A DNA stretch of 64,000 nt from Lachnospiraceae bacterium UBA1759 (GTDB taxonomy: Bacteria; Bacillota; Clostridia; Lachnospirales; Lachnospiraceae): positions 1-64,000 of the forward strand of contig DCHF01000055.1 in assembly GCA_002315555.1 (NCBI GenBank), in the 5' to 3' direction. Positions 1-8,279 of this stretch are shown here, one piece after another. Each line of letters starts with the position of its first letter. The stretch's first letter is position 1. The notes beneath the pieces were generated by a model. It had not been told where the DNA came from, did not search any database, and was given only the letters and a program-made list of their open reading frames with translations. A program made the position numbers and the translations under genes.

Positions 1-2
1 AT

Positions 3-911
3 TTGCTTCTAAATCATCATACAAGCAGTTCTATGAACAATCATCACTATGAAGATTGCAACTACCGCGGCAAGATCGTCCGGATGGAGTATCAGGCACC
101 GAAGACGGACGGCACGCTTGTGGACAAGTACATGAATGTTTATCTGCCGTACGGCTACGACGCGGATGAGACGAAGAAGTACAATGTGCTTTATGTCATG
201 CATGGCGGCGGCGGTTCGGCCGATGCCTTCCTGGACTGCGCTCCGACCAAAAACATGCTGGACCTGTCCTTCTTTAAGAAGGAGGCCGATCCGTGCATCG
301 TGGTGTTCCCGTCCTATTACATGAAGAGTTACGGTGACAACCCGGTCAAGGAGATCGGCACCGTGTGGGAAGGCGGCGAGACAAAGAATTTCCAGAAGGA
401 GCTTCGCGAGATCGTGATCCCGATGGTGGAGGGCACCTTCCGCACTTACGCAGAGACCACGGACTTTGACGGCCTGAAGGCTTCCCGCAGACATCGCGCG
501 TTCACCGGCTTCTCCATGGGCGGCTGCACGACCTGGTACGCATTCCTGCTGAACCTGGACATCATTTCGGAATTCCTTCCGCTTTCCGGCGATTGCTGGG
601 TCCTTGGCCATATGGCAGGCGGCGAGCAGACCGAGGCGACCGCAAAATATCTGTCCGATCACGTGAAGACGAGCGGTTACACGCCGGCGGATTTCCATAT
701 TTACGCAGCGACCGGCACGGCGGACCTGGCACACACCGCGCTGACTCCGCAGATCATGGAAATGAAGAAGTATCCGGAGTTCATTTACAGCGAGAATTAT
801 GACGAGGGCAACATGAATTTCCTGCTGAAGGAAGGCGCGGAGCACTCCTACGAGGAAGTCTATCAGTACATTTACAACTTCCTGCCGTACCTTTTCAAGG
901 CGGAAAAGTAA
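3..911 (+). CDS. CE1-like esterase (alpha/beta hydrolase), 5' end probably cut by window
   Basis: Putative carbohydrate esterase of the family-1 type (feruloyl/acetyl xylan esterase-like, esterase D fold). The frame is open to the window edge, so the true start may lie upstream; an internal ATG at 33 is a possible start. Visible motifs are the oxyanion-loop HGGGG near residue 67, the nucleophile elbow GFSMGG (Ser about 171 counting from base 3) and a C-terminal EGAEHSYEE segment supplying the likely catalytic His. No signal peptide is visible, but the N-terminus may be missing. CE1 enzymes typically release phenolic or acetyl groups from plant polysaccharide, which fits the glycosidases elsewhere in the window. 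The exact substrate cannot be read from sequence. It ends 53 bp before pepF. Confidence 0.8.
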   Translation: MLLNHHTSSSMNNHHYEDCNYRGKIVRMEYQAPKTDGTLVDKYMNVYLPYGYDADETKKYNVLYVMHGGGGSADAFLDCAPTKNMLDLSFFKKEADPCIVVFPSYYMKSYGDNPVKEIGTVWEGGETKNFQKELREIVIPMVEGTFRTYAETTDFDGLKASRRHRAFTGFSMGGCTTWYAFLLNLDIISEFLPLSGDCWVLGHMAGGEQTEATAKYLSDHVKTSGYTPADFHIYAATGTADLAHTALTPQIMEMKKYPEFIYSENYDEGNMNFLLKEGAEHSYEEVYQYIYNFLPYLFKAEK

Positions 912-964
912 CAAGAGAGAATCAAAACCGGCCCGGGGAAACGGGCATGAAAGGAAATATACCA

Positions 965-2779
965 ATGGAACTTGCAATGAGAAAAGACGTTCCGGTCAAT
1001 GAGACCTGGGACCTGTCCCTGATCTATGAGACGGAAGAGAAGATGTGGGCGGACCTTGAAAAGGCGGAAACACAGACTGCAGAGATCGTGAAGAACTATA
1101 AGGGAAAGCTGGACGATCCGGATAATATCGTCGCATGCCTGAATGCCAAGGAGGAAGTGCTGAAGACGCTTTACCTGGTGGGCAGCTATACCGAGCTTGC
1201 GATCTCCGTCGATTATTATGACTCCAGGAATCAGGAGAACGGTGCGCGGACCGGCGCGCGTATGGCTAAGATCGACAGCGAACTGTCCTTCGTGGATTCC
1301 GAGATCCTGCAGGCATCTACGGAGACGCTGGAAAAGGCCATCGACTGCGCGACCGGCTGCAGGAATTATCTGAAGGACCTTCTTGCAAAGAAGGCTCACC
1401 AGCTGACCCCGGAGACCGAAAAAGCGCTGTCCGCACTGGGACAGACCTTCCAGACACCGTATAATGTCTACAATATGTCCAAGCTTGCGGATATGAAGTT
1501 CGACTCCTTCTCCGTGAACGGCAGGGAATACCCACTCGGTTACTCTCTGTTTGAGGACGACTACGAATACGAGATCGATACCGATGTCCGCCGCGCCGCA
1601 TTCCGCGCGTTCTACGATAAGCTGGCGCAGTACGAGAATACCACCGCGACTGCTTACAATGCACAGTGCACCATGGAGAAGACCATGGCCGATCTGAGAA
1701 GCTACCGGGATGTGTTTGAATCGCTTCTTTCAGATCAGAAGGTCACCCGCGAGATGTATGACCGCCAGATCGATCTGATCACAGAGAAGCTGGCACCGCA
1801 CATGCGGAAATACGCACGTCTTCTTCAGAAAAAGCACGGCCTGGACAAGATGACCTTTGCGGACCTGAAGCTTGCGGTGGATCCGGAATTCGATCCGCGC
1901 GTTACCATTGAAGAGTCCAGGGAATATGTCAAAAAGGGTCTTGCGATCCTCGGCGAGGATTACGTTGCCATGGTCGAAAAAGCATACAAGGAACGCTGGA
2001 TCGACTTCGCAAAGAACCAGGGCAAATCCACCGGCGGCTTCTGTGCCAGCCCGTACGGCAAGAATTCCTATATCCTGTTAAGCTGGAATGATCGCATGGC
2101 TGATGTATTTACCATCGCCCATGAACTGGGTCACGCCGGCCACTTTGGCCGCACAAATGCGGAACAGTCCCTGTACGACACTAATGTCTCCACGTATTTC
2201 ATCGAAGCACCGTCCACGATGAACGAGCTCATTATGGCGCACTATCTGTTAAAGACGAGTGATGACAAGCGTTTCCGCCGCTGGGTACTTTCCAGCATGA
2301 TCGGCCATACCTACTACCACAACTTCGTCACCCATCTGCGTGAGGCCTGGTACCAGCGCGAGGTCTATAAGATCATCGATCGGGGCGGTTCCGTGAATGC
2401 CGAAGTCCTGTCCGGTATCTTCCGTAAGAACCTGGAACTGTTCTGGGGCGAGGATGTAGAGATCACAAAAGGCGCCGAACTCACCTGGATGCGTCAGCCG
2501 CATTACTACATGGGCCTGTATTCCTACACCTACAGCGCCGGTTTGACTGTTGCGACGCAGGTCTGCAAGCGCATTGAGGAAGAGGGACAGCCGGCGGTCG
2601 AAGACTGGAAGAACGTTCTTCGTTCCGGCAGCACGCTGGATCCGGTCGGTCTTGCGGCGCTTGCAAAGATCGATATCACGACCGATGCTCCGTTAAACGA
2701 TACCATCGATTACATCGGTTCGATCATCGATGAGATCTGCAAGCTCACGGAAGAGATCGACGGCATTAAGGTGGATTGA
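965..2779 (+). CDS. pepF: oligoendopeptidase F (M3B metallopeptidase)
   Basis: Cytoplasmic zinc oligopeptidase of 604 residues, the usual length for PepF, which trims short peptides of roughly 7-17 residues. The zinc site HELGH sits near residue 386 in AHELGHAGHFG, and a downstream EAPSTMNE segment supplies the third ligand Glu as in the M3 family. I place the start at 965 because AAAGGAAA at 950-957 is correctly spaced for it; an upstream in-frame ATG at 947 overlaps that site. No signal peptide is present. A strong terminator follows, so the gene closes its transcription unit. Confidence 0.93.
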   Translation: MELAMRKDVPVNETWDLSLIYETEEKMWADLEKAETQTAEIVKNYKGKLDDPDNIVACLNAKEEVLKTLYLVGSYTELAISVDYYDSRNQENGARTGARMAKIDSELSFVDSEILQASTETLEKAIDCATGCRNYLKDLLAKKAHQLTPETEKALSALGQTFQTPYNVYNMSKLADMKFDSFSVNGREYPLGYSLFEDDYEYEIDTDVRRAAFRAFYDKLAQYENTTATAYNAQCTMEKTMADLRSYRDVFESLLSDQKVTREMYDRQIDLITEKLAPHMRKYARLLQKKHGLDKMTFADLKLAVDPEFDPRVTIEESREYVKKGLAILGEDYVAMVEKAYKERWIDFAKNQGKSTGGFCASPYGKNSYILLSWNDRMADVFTIAHELGHAGHFGRTNAEQSLYDTNVSTYFIEAPSTMNELIMAHYLLKTSDDKRFRRWVLSSMIGHTYYHNFVTHLREAWYQREVYKIIDRGGSVNAEVLSGIFRKNLELFWGEDVEITKGAELTWMRQPHYYMGLYSYTYSAGLTVATQVCKRIEEEGQPAVEDWKNVLRSGSTLDPVGLAALAKIDITTDAPLNDTIDYIGSIIDEICKLTEEIDGIKVD

Positions 2780-2790
2780 TCCGGATAATA

Positions 2791-2826
2791 AAAAGCACCG
2801 TCTGCGAAAGCAGGCGGTGCTTTTTT
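2791..2826 (+). terminator. rho-independent terminator after pepF
   Basis: GC-rich stem (AAGCACCGTCTGC, GAAA loop, GCAGGCGGTGC) followed by six T. It lies between pepF and the convergent LysR gene and probably serves both strands, since A-tract and T-tract flank the stem. Confidence 0.92.
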
Positions 2827-2834
2827 AATGGGTG

Positions 2835-3758
2835 TCAACTGAAATAAAGACGTTTGGATTCGATCAGCGCTGTCATAAAAAGCTTATCCATTTCGGAAAG
2901 ACGGTGCTTCTTGCGATGGATCAGAACGTCGCGATACATCGGCGCCAGACCGTTGAACGGAACCACCTTCAGGCCGAGTTTTTCCTCAACGACCGAAGGC
3001 TGCGGGGTGGACCAGATAAAGGCGGTGGGATTATGCATGATGACATCGAGCGCAGTCGCACGGTCGGACAGAACGATATTCCGGCAGGTCGGTACGGAGG
3101 CTTCGCTCCGGTTCGGAATGTCAACACCGACGGTGTCATTGACAGTACGACGGCGGATCTCGGTATAGGGCAGGAGATCCTGGGCCGTCACTTCACTGAG
3201 TGCGGCGAGCGGGCTGTTATTATTGACCAAAATGCCCTGACGGAACTCGGCGACCAACTCGTAAGCCAGGTCCTTTTCTTCAAAGAGCTCTTTAAAATAG
3301 CGGTCGTAGTATTCTTCATACCGGATGATCCCGACATCGTAGTTCTCGGAACAGACGCGCTGGATCGTTTCACTGGAGTGCTCCTCCGTCAGCGTGAGGG
3401 TATAAGTGTTATCCGTGACGCGGGCGGAAAAGAGGGCAAATGCCCCGGAGATGTAAGCGGAACGCGGGCAGGAGACCGAAAAATGCTTCTGGTCTTTCTG
3501 CTGGATCGTATATTGTTTTTCCAGATCGTTGATCTGCTGCAGGATCATTTTGGCGCGACTGATAAACTGCACACCGTCCTGTGTGAGAGTCATACCGCGG
3601 GATGAACGCTCAAAGATGCGGATGCCGAGATCGGCTTCCAGCTCCTTGACGGAACGGCTCAGATTGGGCTGGGCGATCAGAAGATCCTCGGAAGCCTTGT
3701 TAATGGAGCCTGCGTCGGCGATTGCGACCGCATATCTCATGTGTTGAATATTCATCAT
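2835..3758 (-). CDS. LysR-family transcriptional regulator
   Basis: A 307-residue LysR-type regulator. The N-terminal winged helix-turn-helix covers residues about 4-61 (ADAGSINKASEDLLIAQPNL and the following recognition helix) and a periplasmic-binding-fold effector domain spans about 90-300. Either of two adjacent Met codons (3758 or 3755) may be the start. It is transcribed divergently from the hydrogenase-sensor operon across a 215-bp gap holding a near-perfect palindrome, the classical arrangement in which a LysR protein controls its neighbour and itself. The ligand is unknown; the regulatory link is inferred from position only. Confidence 0.9.
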   Translation of the reverse strand: MMNIQHMRYAVAIADAGSINKASEDLLIAQPNLSRSVKELEADLGIRIFERSSRGMTLTQDGVQFISRAKMILQQINDLEKQYTIQQKDQKHFSVSCPRSAYISGAFALFSARVTDNTYTLTLTEEHSSETIQRVCSENYDVGIIRYEEYYDRYFKELFEEKDLAYELVAEFRQGILVNNNSPLAALSEVTAQDLLPYTEIRRRTVNDTVGVDIPNRSEASVPTCRNIVLSDRATALDVIMHNPTAFIWSTPQPSVVEEKLGLKVVPFNGLAPMYRDVLIHRKKHRLSEMDKLFMTALIESKRLYFS

Positions 3759-3813
3759 AGTCTTCTTTCTTTATAAAGAACGGATTTTGTTGCGAAAATT
3801 CTGATTTGACTAT

Positions 3814-3830
3814 ATCATATTTTATATGAT
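3814..3830. promoter_or_regulatory. palindrome, candidate LysR operator
   Basis: Perfect inverted repeat ATCATAT-TTT-ATATGAT. It contains a T-N11-A core of the kind bound by LysR-type proteins. It lies between the lysR start (3758) and the -35 of the divergent operon (3869), so one bound protein could act on both promoters. Confidence 0.55.
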
Positions 3831-3868
3831 GGTGCTACTATTTTGGTAATGAAAATTTGAAAAAAGTA

Positions 3869-3897
3869 TTGCGAAACCACGGAAAAGCAGGTACAAT
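3869..3897 (+). promoter_or_regulatory. sigma-A promoter of the hydrogenase-sensor operon
   Basis: TTGCGA (3869-3874), 17-bp spacer, TACAAT (3892-3897). Expected transcription start is near 3904, giving a leader of about 70 nt before the first ferredoxin gene, which has a strong AGGAGGGG site at 3963-3970. Confidence 0.7.
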
Positions 3898-3973
3898 TAA
3901 ACTGAATGTTAAAAAGTTAACAATTTAACAATCACAAAGTTTTATTAATGTCTTCAACTCAGTAGGAGGGGTT

Positions 3974-4219
3974 ATGAAAATTACGGTTTGCATCGGTTCA
4001 TCATGTCATATCAAAGGCTCAAGAGAAGTCGTGGAAGCATTTCAGGAACAGATCAAAGCGAGCGGTCTTGACGATAAGGTCGAACTCAGCGGAACATTTT
4101 GTATGGGGAACTGCCAGAAGGGTGTTTGCGTGACCGTGGACGATGAGCTTTTCTCCGTATCTGCGGATACGGTTCCCGCATTTTTTGAAGAGCATGTAAA
4201 AGCGAAGGTGACGGCATGA
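3974..4219 (+). CDS. small thioredoxin-like [2Fe-2S] ferredoxin (first of two)
   Basis: An 81-residue stand-alone thioredoxin-fold ferredoxin, resembling the C-terminal part of the NuoE/HydC 24-kDa subunit. The cluster ligands are probably Cys6, Cys11, Cys43 and Cys47 (CIGSSC and FCMGNC, pattern C-X4-C-X31-C-X3-C), with an extra Cys52. No membrane segment or signal is seen. The gene is first in a four-gene operon and overlaps the next by 4 bp (ATGA). The likely job is one-electron transfer to or from the adjacent hydrogenase-like sensor; this is inferred from the neighbourhood. Confidence 0.85.
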   Translation: MKITVCIGSSCHIKGSREVVEAFQEQIKASGLDDKVELSGTFCMGNCQKGVCVTVDDELFSVSADTVPAFFEEHVKAKVTA

Positions 4220-4476
4220 TCATCGTATCGATCTGCGTGGGATCCTCCTGCCATTTAAAAGGATCCGAGGAAATCGTGGAACTGTTCCAGAAGACGCTCG
4301 AAGAACGCGGCCTGCAGGACGATGTGGTTCTGATGGGCAGCCTTTGCATGGGAAAATGCAACCGTGTGGGCGTGACGATCCAGGTGGATGATGATATTTT
4401 CCCGGGCATAACGGTCGCCGGCTTTGCGGAGTTTTTTGAGAAGAATATCGTTGCCCGTTTAAAGGCAGAGGCATGA
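4216..4476 (+). CDS. small thioredoxin-like [2Fe-2S] ferredoxin (second of two)
   Basis: An 86-residue paralogue of the preceding gene. Ligands are probably Cys7, Cys12, Cys44 and Cys48 (CVGSSC and LCMGKC), and the sequence between is clearly related (HLKGSEEIVELFQ against HIKGSREVVEAFQ), pointing to an old tandem duplication. Translation is coupled to the first copy by the ATGA overlap, and it ends one base before the hydrogenase-like gene. Two divergent copies suggest different redox potentials or partners rather than simple dosage; that is inference. Confidence 0.85.
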   Translation: MIIVSICVGSSCHLKGSEEIVELFQKTLEERGLQDDVVLMGSLCMGKCNRVGVTIQVDDDIFPGITVAGFAEFFEKNIVARLKAEA

Positions 4477-4477
4477 C

Positions 4478-6154
4478 ATGGCAAATTATCTGAGACTGAA
4501 AAAATCGAACTGTAAAAACTGCTATAAATGCATCCGGAACTGTCCGGTAAAGTCCATCCGTTTTTCCGGCAATCAGGCGCATATCATCGGCGACGAATGC
4601 ATTCTCTGCGGCCGCTGCTTCGTTGTATGCCCGCAGGATGCCAAGGAGATCGTGGATGAGACCGAAAAGGTCGGCGTTCTGTTAAGCTCCGGCGACCCCG
4701 TAGTGGTCAGCCTTGCACCGTCGTTCATCGCAAATTACGACGGCGTTGGCATCGAATCCATGGAGGAAGCGCTGAAGAAGCTTGGCTTTTCCGCTGTTGA
4801 GGAGACTGCCATCGGCGCAACGCTCGTGACCAGGGAGTACATCCGCATGATCGAAGAGGAGGACCGCGATGTCATCATCACGTCCTGCTGTCCGTCCGTC
4901 AATCTTATGGTCCGTAAGCATTTTCCGCATCTGCTGCCGTATCTGGCCGATGTTAAGACGCCGGCCATGGCACATTGCATGGATATTAAAAAGCGTATGC
5001 CGAACGCAAAGACCGTTTTCATCGGTCCGTGTGTTGCAAAAAAGCTGGAGGCCGACGAAAGCAACGGCCTGATCGATGCGGTACTGACCTTTGAGGAGCT
5101 GACCAACTGGCTGAAGAAAGAACGTATCGAACTGAAGAAGGAGATCCGCGAGAATCCGAAGAGCCGCGCCAGAATGTTCCCGACCACGGGCGGCATCCTG
5201 CGTACGATGAACCACAAGACGACCAAGTTCTCATATGTCCCGATCGACGGCGTGGAGAACTGTGTGGCGGCGCTGAAGGATCTGGAAAGCGGCAATATCC
5301 ACCATTGCTTTATTGAGATGTCTGCATGTACCGGCAGCTGTTCAAACGGCCCGGTCATGGAAAAATACCACGGCACGCCGGTCCTGGATATGGTCCGCGT
5401 AAACCGTTATTCCGGTGAGGAACACTTTGACATTGACGCGATGGATCCCATTGAGATCCATCAGGTCTACGACCGTCTGAACACGAATACGATGATGCCG
5501 ACGGAAACGGAGATCGAGGCGATCTTACGTAAAATGGGCAAATACAGAAAGGAGCAGGAGCTGAACTGCGGTTCCTGCGGTTATAATTCCTGCCGTGAGA
5601 AGGCGGTTGCCATTTTCCAGGGCAAGGCCGATGAGAGCATGTGTCTGCCGTATCTGAAGGATAAAGCAGAGAGCTTCTCCGAGAGCATCAGCCGCAATAC
5701 GCCGAACGGTATCATTGTGGTCAATGAGTCGCTGGAGGTCCAGCAGATCAACCCGGCGGCCCTGAAGATCCTGAATCTTCGCGATGAACGGGATGTGATG
5801 GGCGATCCCATCGTCCGTATCATGGACCCGACGGATTACGAACAGGTCCTTCGTACCGGCCGTTCTCTCACAAATCAGCGCCGTTATCTTGCGGAATATG
5901 ACCGTTATGTGGAAGAGAGCATCATCTTTGACCGTGAAAGCAAGGTACTGATCTGTCTTCTCCGTGATGTTTCGGAAGAGGAACAGGCCCGCGCGGAGAA
6001 GGAAGATATCAGCCGCCAGACCATCGAGGTCGCGGATAAGGTCGTTGAAAAGCAGATGATGATCGTACAGGAGATCGCCATGCTGCTCGGTGAGACGGCC
6101 GCGGAGACCAAGATCGCGCTTACCAAGCTGAAGGAGTCTATTACCCATGAATAA
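4478..6154 (+). CDS. PAS-containing [FeFe]-hydrogenase-like sensor (HydS / group C type)
   Basis: A 558-residue protein. It begins with two [4Fe-4S] ferredoxin motifs (Cys12, 15, 18, 22 and Cys41, 44, 47, 51). The H-cluster domain follows with all four expected ligands: Cys138 in ITSCCPS, Cys185 in IGPC.AKK, and Cys284 and Cys288 in MSACTGSC. Cys137, at the proton-relay position of catalytic enzymes, is retained. The GGGQP that normally follows the last motif is replaced by SNGP. A further four-Cys Fe-S domain (Cys364, 367, 372, 389) leads into a PAS domain (about 400-500) and a helical tail. This architecture matches the sensory group of [FeFe] hydrogenases, thought to report H2 or redox state rather than turn over bulk H2. 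The 3' end overlaps the phosphatase gene by 8 bp. Confidence 0.9.
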   Translation: MANYLRLKKSNCKNCYKCIRNCPVKSIRFSGNQAHIIGDECILCGRCFVVCPQDAKEIVDETEKVGVLLSSGDPVVVSLAPSFIANYDGVGIESMEEALKKLGFSAVEETAIGATLVTREYIRMIEEEDRDVIITSCCPSVNLMVRKHFPHLLPYLADVKTPAMAHCMDIKKRMPNAKTVFIGPCVAKKLEADESNGLIDAVLTFEELTNWLKKERIELKKEIRENPKSRARMFPTTGGILRTMNHKTTKFSYVPIDGVENCVAALKDLESGNIHHCFIEMSACTGSCSNGPVMEKYHGTPVLDMVRVNRYSGEEHFDIDAMDPIEIHQVYDRLNTNTMMPTETEIEAILRKMGKYRKEQELNCGSCGYNSCREKAVAIFQGKADESMCLPYLKDKAESFSESISRNTPNGIIVVNESLEVQQINPAALKILNLRDERDVMGDPIVRIMDPTDYEQVLRTGRSLTNQRRYLAEYDRYVEESIIFDRESKVLICLLRDVSEEEQARAEKEDISRQTIEVADKVVEKQMMIVQEIAMLLGETAAETKIALTKLKESITHE

Positions 6155-7319
6155 GCTCTTTGCGGATATCGGTTATAAAAGCGTCAACCATTTCGGAGAG
6201 CAGCTGTGCGGAGACCATGTGGATGTCGTGGAGCAGGAAAGCGGGGCAATGGTCATCGTCCTTGCGGACGGACTGGGCAGCGGCGTTAAAGCCAGCATCC
6301 TTTCCACTCTTACGTCCAAGATCATCTCCACCATGATGGCGGCGGGACTTTCCCTGGACGAGTGCGTTTCCACGATCGCTGCGACGCTTCCCGTGGATCA
6401 GGAGCGCGACGTGGCTTATTCCACCTTTACGATCATCCGCCTGAATGAGAACGATACGGCGGATCTGATCCAGTACGACAATCCGCACATCATTATGATC
6501 CGGAATTTCAGTGTGACGGAATATCCCAAGCGGGAGCTGACGGTCGGCGGGAAAAAGATCTACCATTCCACGATCCGCCTGAGAGAGGACGACGTCTTCA
6601 TTGCGATGAGTGACGGCTGTCCGCACGCAGGCATCGGTAATTTCTATAATTTCGGCTGGAAACGCGAGGAGATCGCCGCGTATATGTCCGCGCTGGTTCC
6701 GGGCGGTCATACCGCAAAGAATCTTGCGACCATGCTGGTCGATGAATGCACCCGCTTGTATGCCAACAAGCCGGGCGATGACGCGACGGCCTGTGTCGTC
6801 AAGCTGCGTAAGCGCACGCCGGTCAATATCCTGTTCGGCCCGCCGGAAAACCGCGATGATTCCGATCGGATGATGCGGCTGTACTTCTCCAAGGAGGGCA
6901 AACACATCGTCTGCGGCGGCACCACCTCCGGCATCGTTTCCAAGTGGCTGAACAAGCCCATCCGCGCATCCCTGACCTATGTTTCCGGCGATGTTCCGCC
7001 CACCGCGGAGATCGAAGGCGTGGATCTGGTTACCGAAGGCGTCATCACCGTCAACCGTGTGGTGGAATACGCGAAGGATTACCTGGATGAGAACAAGCTC
7101 TATGAGAAATGGAGCTACGGAAGAGACGGTGCGGCACTGATCAGCCGTCTTCTGTTTGAGGAAGCGACCGATATTAATTTCTATGTGGGCAAGGCGATCA
7201 ATCCGGCACACCAGAATCCGAATCTGCCCATCAACTTCAACATCAAGATGAATCTCGTGGAAGAGCTTTCCGGCTGCCTGAAGCGTATGGGCAAGCATAT
7301 CAAGGTCAGCTACTTCTGA
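6147..7319 (+). CDS. SpoIIE/PP2C-type serine phosphatase with C-terminal extension
   Basis: A 390-residue protein. The N-terminal ~225 residues carry PP2C/SpoIIE metal-site motifs: LADGLGSG, AMSDGCPHAG and PGDDATA. It therefore probably dephosphorylates a Ser/Thr-phosphorylated protein, by family knowledge often an anti-sigma-factor antagonist. The remaining ~160 residues, beginning near PVNILFGPPENR, are not recognised; the segment has mixed alpha/beta character and no membrane helix. Start and stop are tightly linked to the hydrogenase-like sensor, so the phosphatase is the plausible output module of that sensor. No anti-sigma factor or cognate kinase is visible in this window. Confidence 0.88.
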   Translation: MNKLFADIGYKSVNHFGEQLCGDHVDVVEQESGAMVIVLADGLGSGVKASILSTLTSKIISTMMAAGLSLDECVSTIAATLPVDQERDVAYSTFTIIRLNENDTADLIQYDNPHIIMIRNFSVTEYPKRELTVGGKKIYHSTIRLREDDVFIAMSDGCPHAGIGNFYNFGWKREEIAAYMSALVPGGHTAKNLATMLVDECTRLYANKPGDDATACVVKLRKRTPVNILFGPPENRDDSDRMMRLYFSKEGKHIVCGGTTSGIVSKWLNKPIRASLTYVSGDVPPTAEIEGVDLVTEGVITVNRVVEYAKDYLDENKLYEKWSYGRDGAALISRLLFEEATDINFYVGKAINPAHQNPNLPINFNIKMNLVEELSGCLKRMGKHIKVSYF

Positions 7320-7334
7320 CGGGAAAAGCGCATA

Positions 7335-7369
7335 AAAAACCCCGGCCTTTTCGGTAGGCCGGGGTTTTT
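7335..7369. terminator. bidirectional terminator between phosphatase and araC-type gene
   Basis: Stem AACCCCGGCC / GGCCGGGGTT flanked by an A-run on the left and a T-run on the right. It ends one base before the convergent AraC gene's stop and should terminate both units. Confidence 0.92.
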
Positions 7370-7370
7370 G

Positions 7371-8279
7371 TTACTGTACAAGTGTGGTGCCGTGCATCGA
7401 GCTGTCATCCGGTGACAGAAGCGTCAGGTGCTCCGAATTGTAGAGCTTGCGGTATTCAAGCGGCGAGCAGCCGAGTGTGCTGCGGAAGACCTTGTTGAAA
7501 TTGGAGATGCTTTGGAAACCGGCGGAAAAGGCGATCTCCGTGACCGGAACATCGCTGACACGCAGAAGGCGTACGGCTTTACGGATACGGCTGCGGTTCA
7601 GGAATTCACTGAAGCTTTCGTTCGCGTATTTCTTGAAGACGCGTGAGAAGTAGTAGGTGCTGAATCCGCTGAGCTGTGCAACATCGGCCTGGGAAAGGTC
7701 GCGATCGCAGTTTTCCGTGATGTAGGCGCAAGCCTGCTTGATCTTCAAATAGGTTTCGTTTGACGAAGTGAGCGACGGAGTGTCCTCCTCCGGAACACGA
7801 AGCGCTTCCTCACAGATCGCGAGAAGCATTTCCTCGATCTTGATACGGGCGCGGGTCTCCGCGAGGACCGGATGCTCCTCCTGAATGTGGTAGACCGCGT
7901 GGATCTCATCACGGAGAAGACGGTTCAGGGCGGGGTAGTTGTCACCGATCAGATGCAGCTTGGTCATGGACAGATAGTTCATGTTGATATCGTGGCAGCG
8001 GGTGACCAGATCGCAGCCGAACCTGATGCAGACGATCTCGCCGTTGTTGCCGTCGATGACTTCATGAAGTTCGGACGGCCAGACGAGGAGAACATCACCC
8101 GGATGAAGGGCATAGGTGATGCCGTTGATGCGCCAGATCTGATTTCCCTGATCGATCAGGTAAAACTCGGCGGTCAGATGCCAATGTTCCGGAAATGCCG
8201 CCGCCTGAAAACGGTAGGCCTTGATGAATTCGGAATATCCGTCAAAGTTCAGGACATCCTTAGTCGGTGCTTCTGCCAT
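7371..8279 (-). CDS. AraC-family regulator with cupin sensor domain
   Basis: A 302-residue regulator. The N-terminal cupin-type sugar-binding domain (residues about 20-150) shows EHWHL and HPGDVLLVWPSELHEV. The C-terminal double helix-turn-helix (about 183-285) contains SQADVAQLSGFSTYYFSRVF and VTEIAFSAGFQSISNFNKVF. The start is supported by a G-rich ribosome site just upstream on the minus strand. It is divergent from the Tet(M)-like gene and lies about 2.4 kb before the fucosidase operon. By family it likely activates carbohydrate genes, possibly that operon, but the target is not shown by the sequence. Confidence 0.9.
   Translation of the reverse strand: MAEAPTKDVLNFDGYSEFIKAYRFQAAAFPEHWHLTAEFYLIDQGNQIWRINGITYALHPGDVLLVWPSELHEVIDGNNGEIVCIRFGCDLVTRCHDINMNYLSMTKLHLIGDNYPALNRLLRDEIHAVYHIQEEHPVLAETRARIKIEEMLLAICEEALRVPEEDTPSLTSSNETYLKIKQACAYITENCDRDLSQADVAQLSGFSTYYFSRVFKKYANESFSEFLNRSRIRKAVRLLRVSDVPVTEIAFSAGFQSISNFNKVFRSTLGCSPLEYRKLYNSEHLTLLSPDDSSMHGTTLVQ

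Noticed and set aside
2832..3605. 257-codon + strand frame opposite the LysR gene
   Set aside because: The minus strand encodes a complete LysR protein; the + frame has no domain or ribosome site.
6141..7298. 385-codon minus-strand frame opposite the phosphatase
   Set aside because: Mirror of the phosphatase gene, which has clear PP2C motifs on the + strand.
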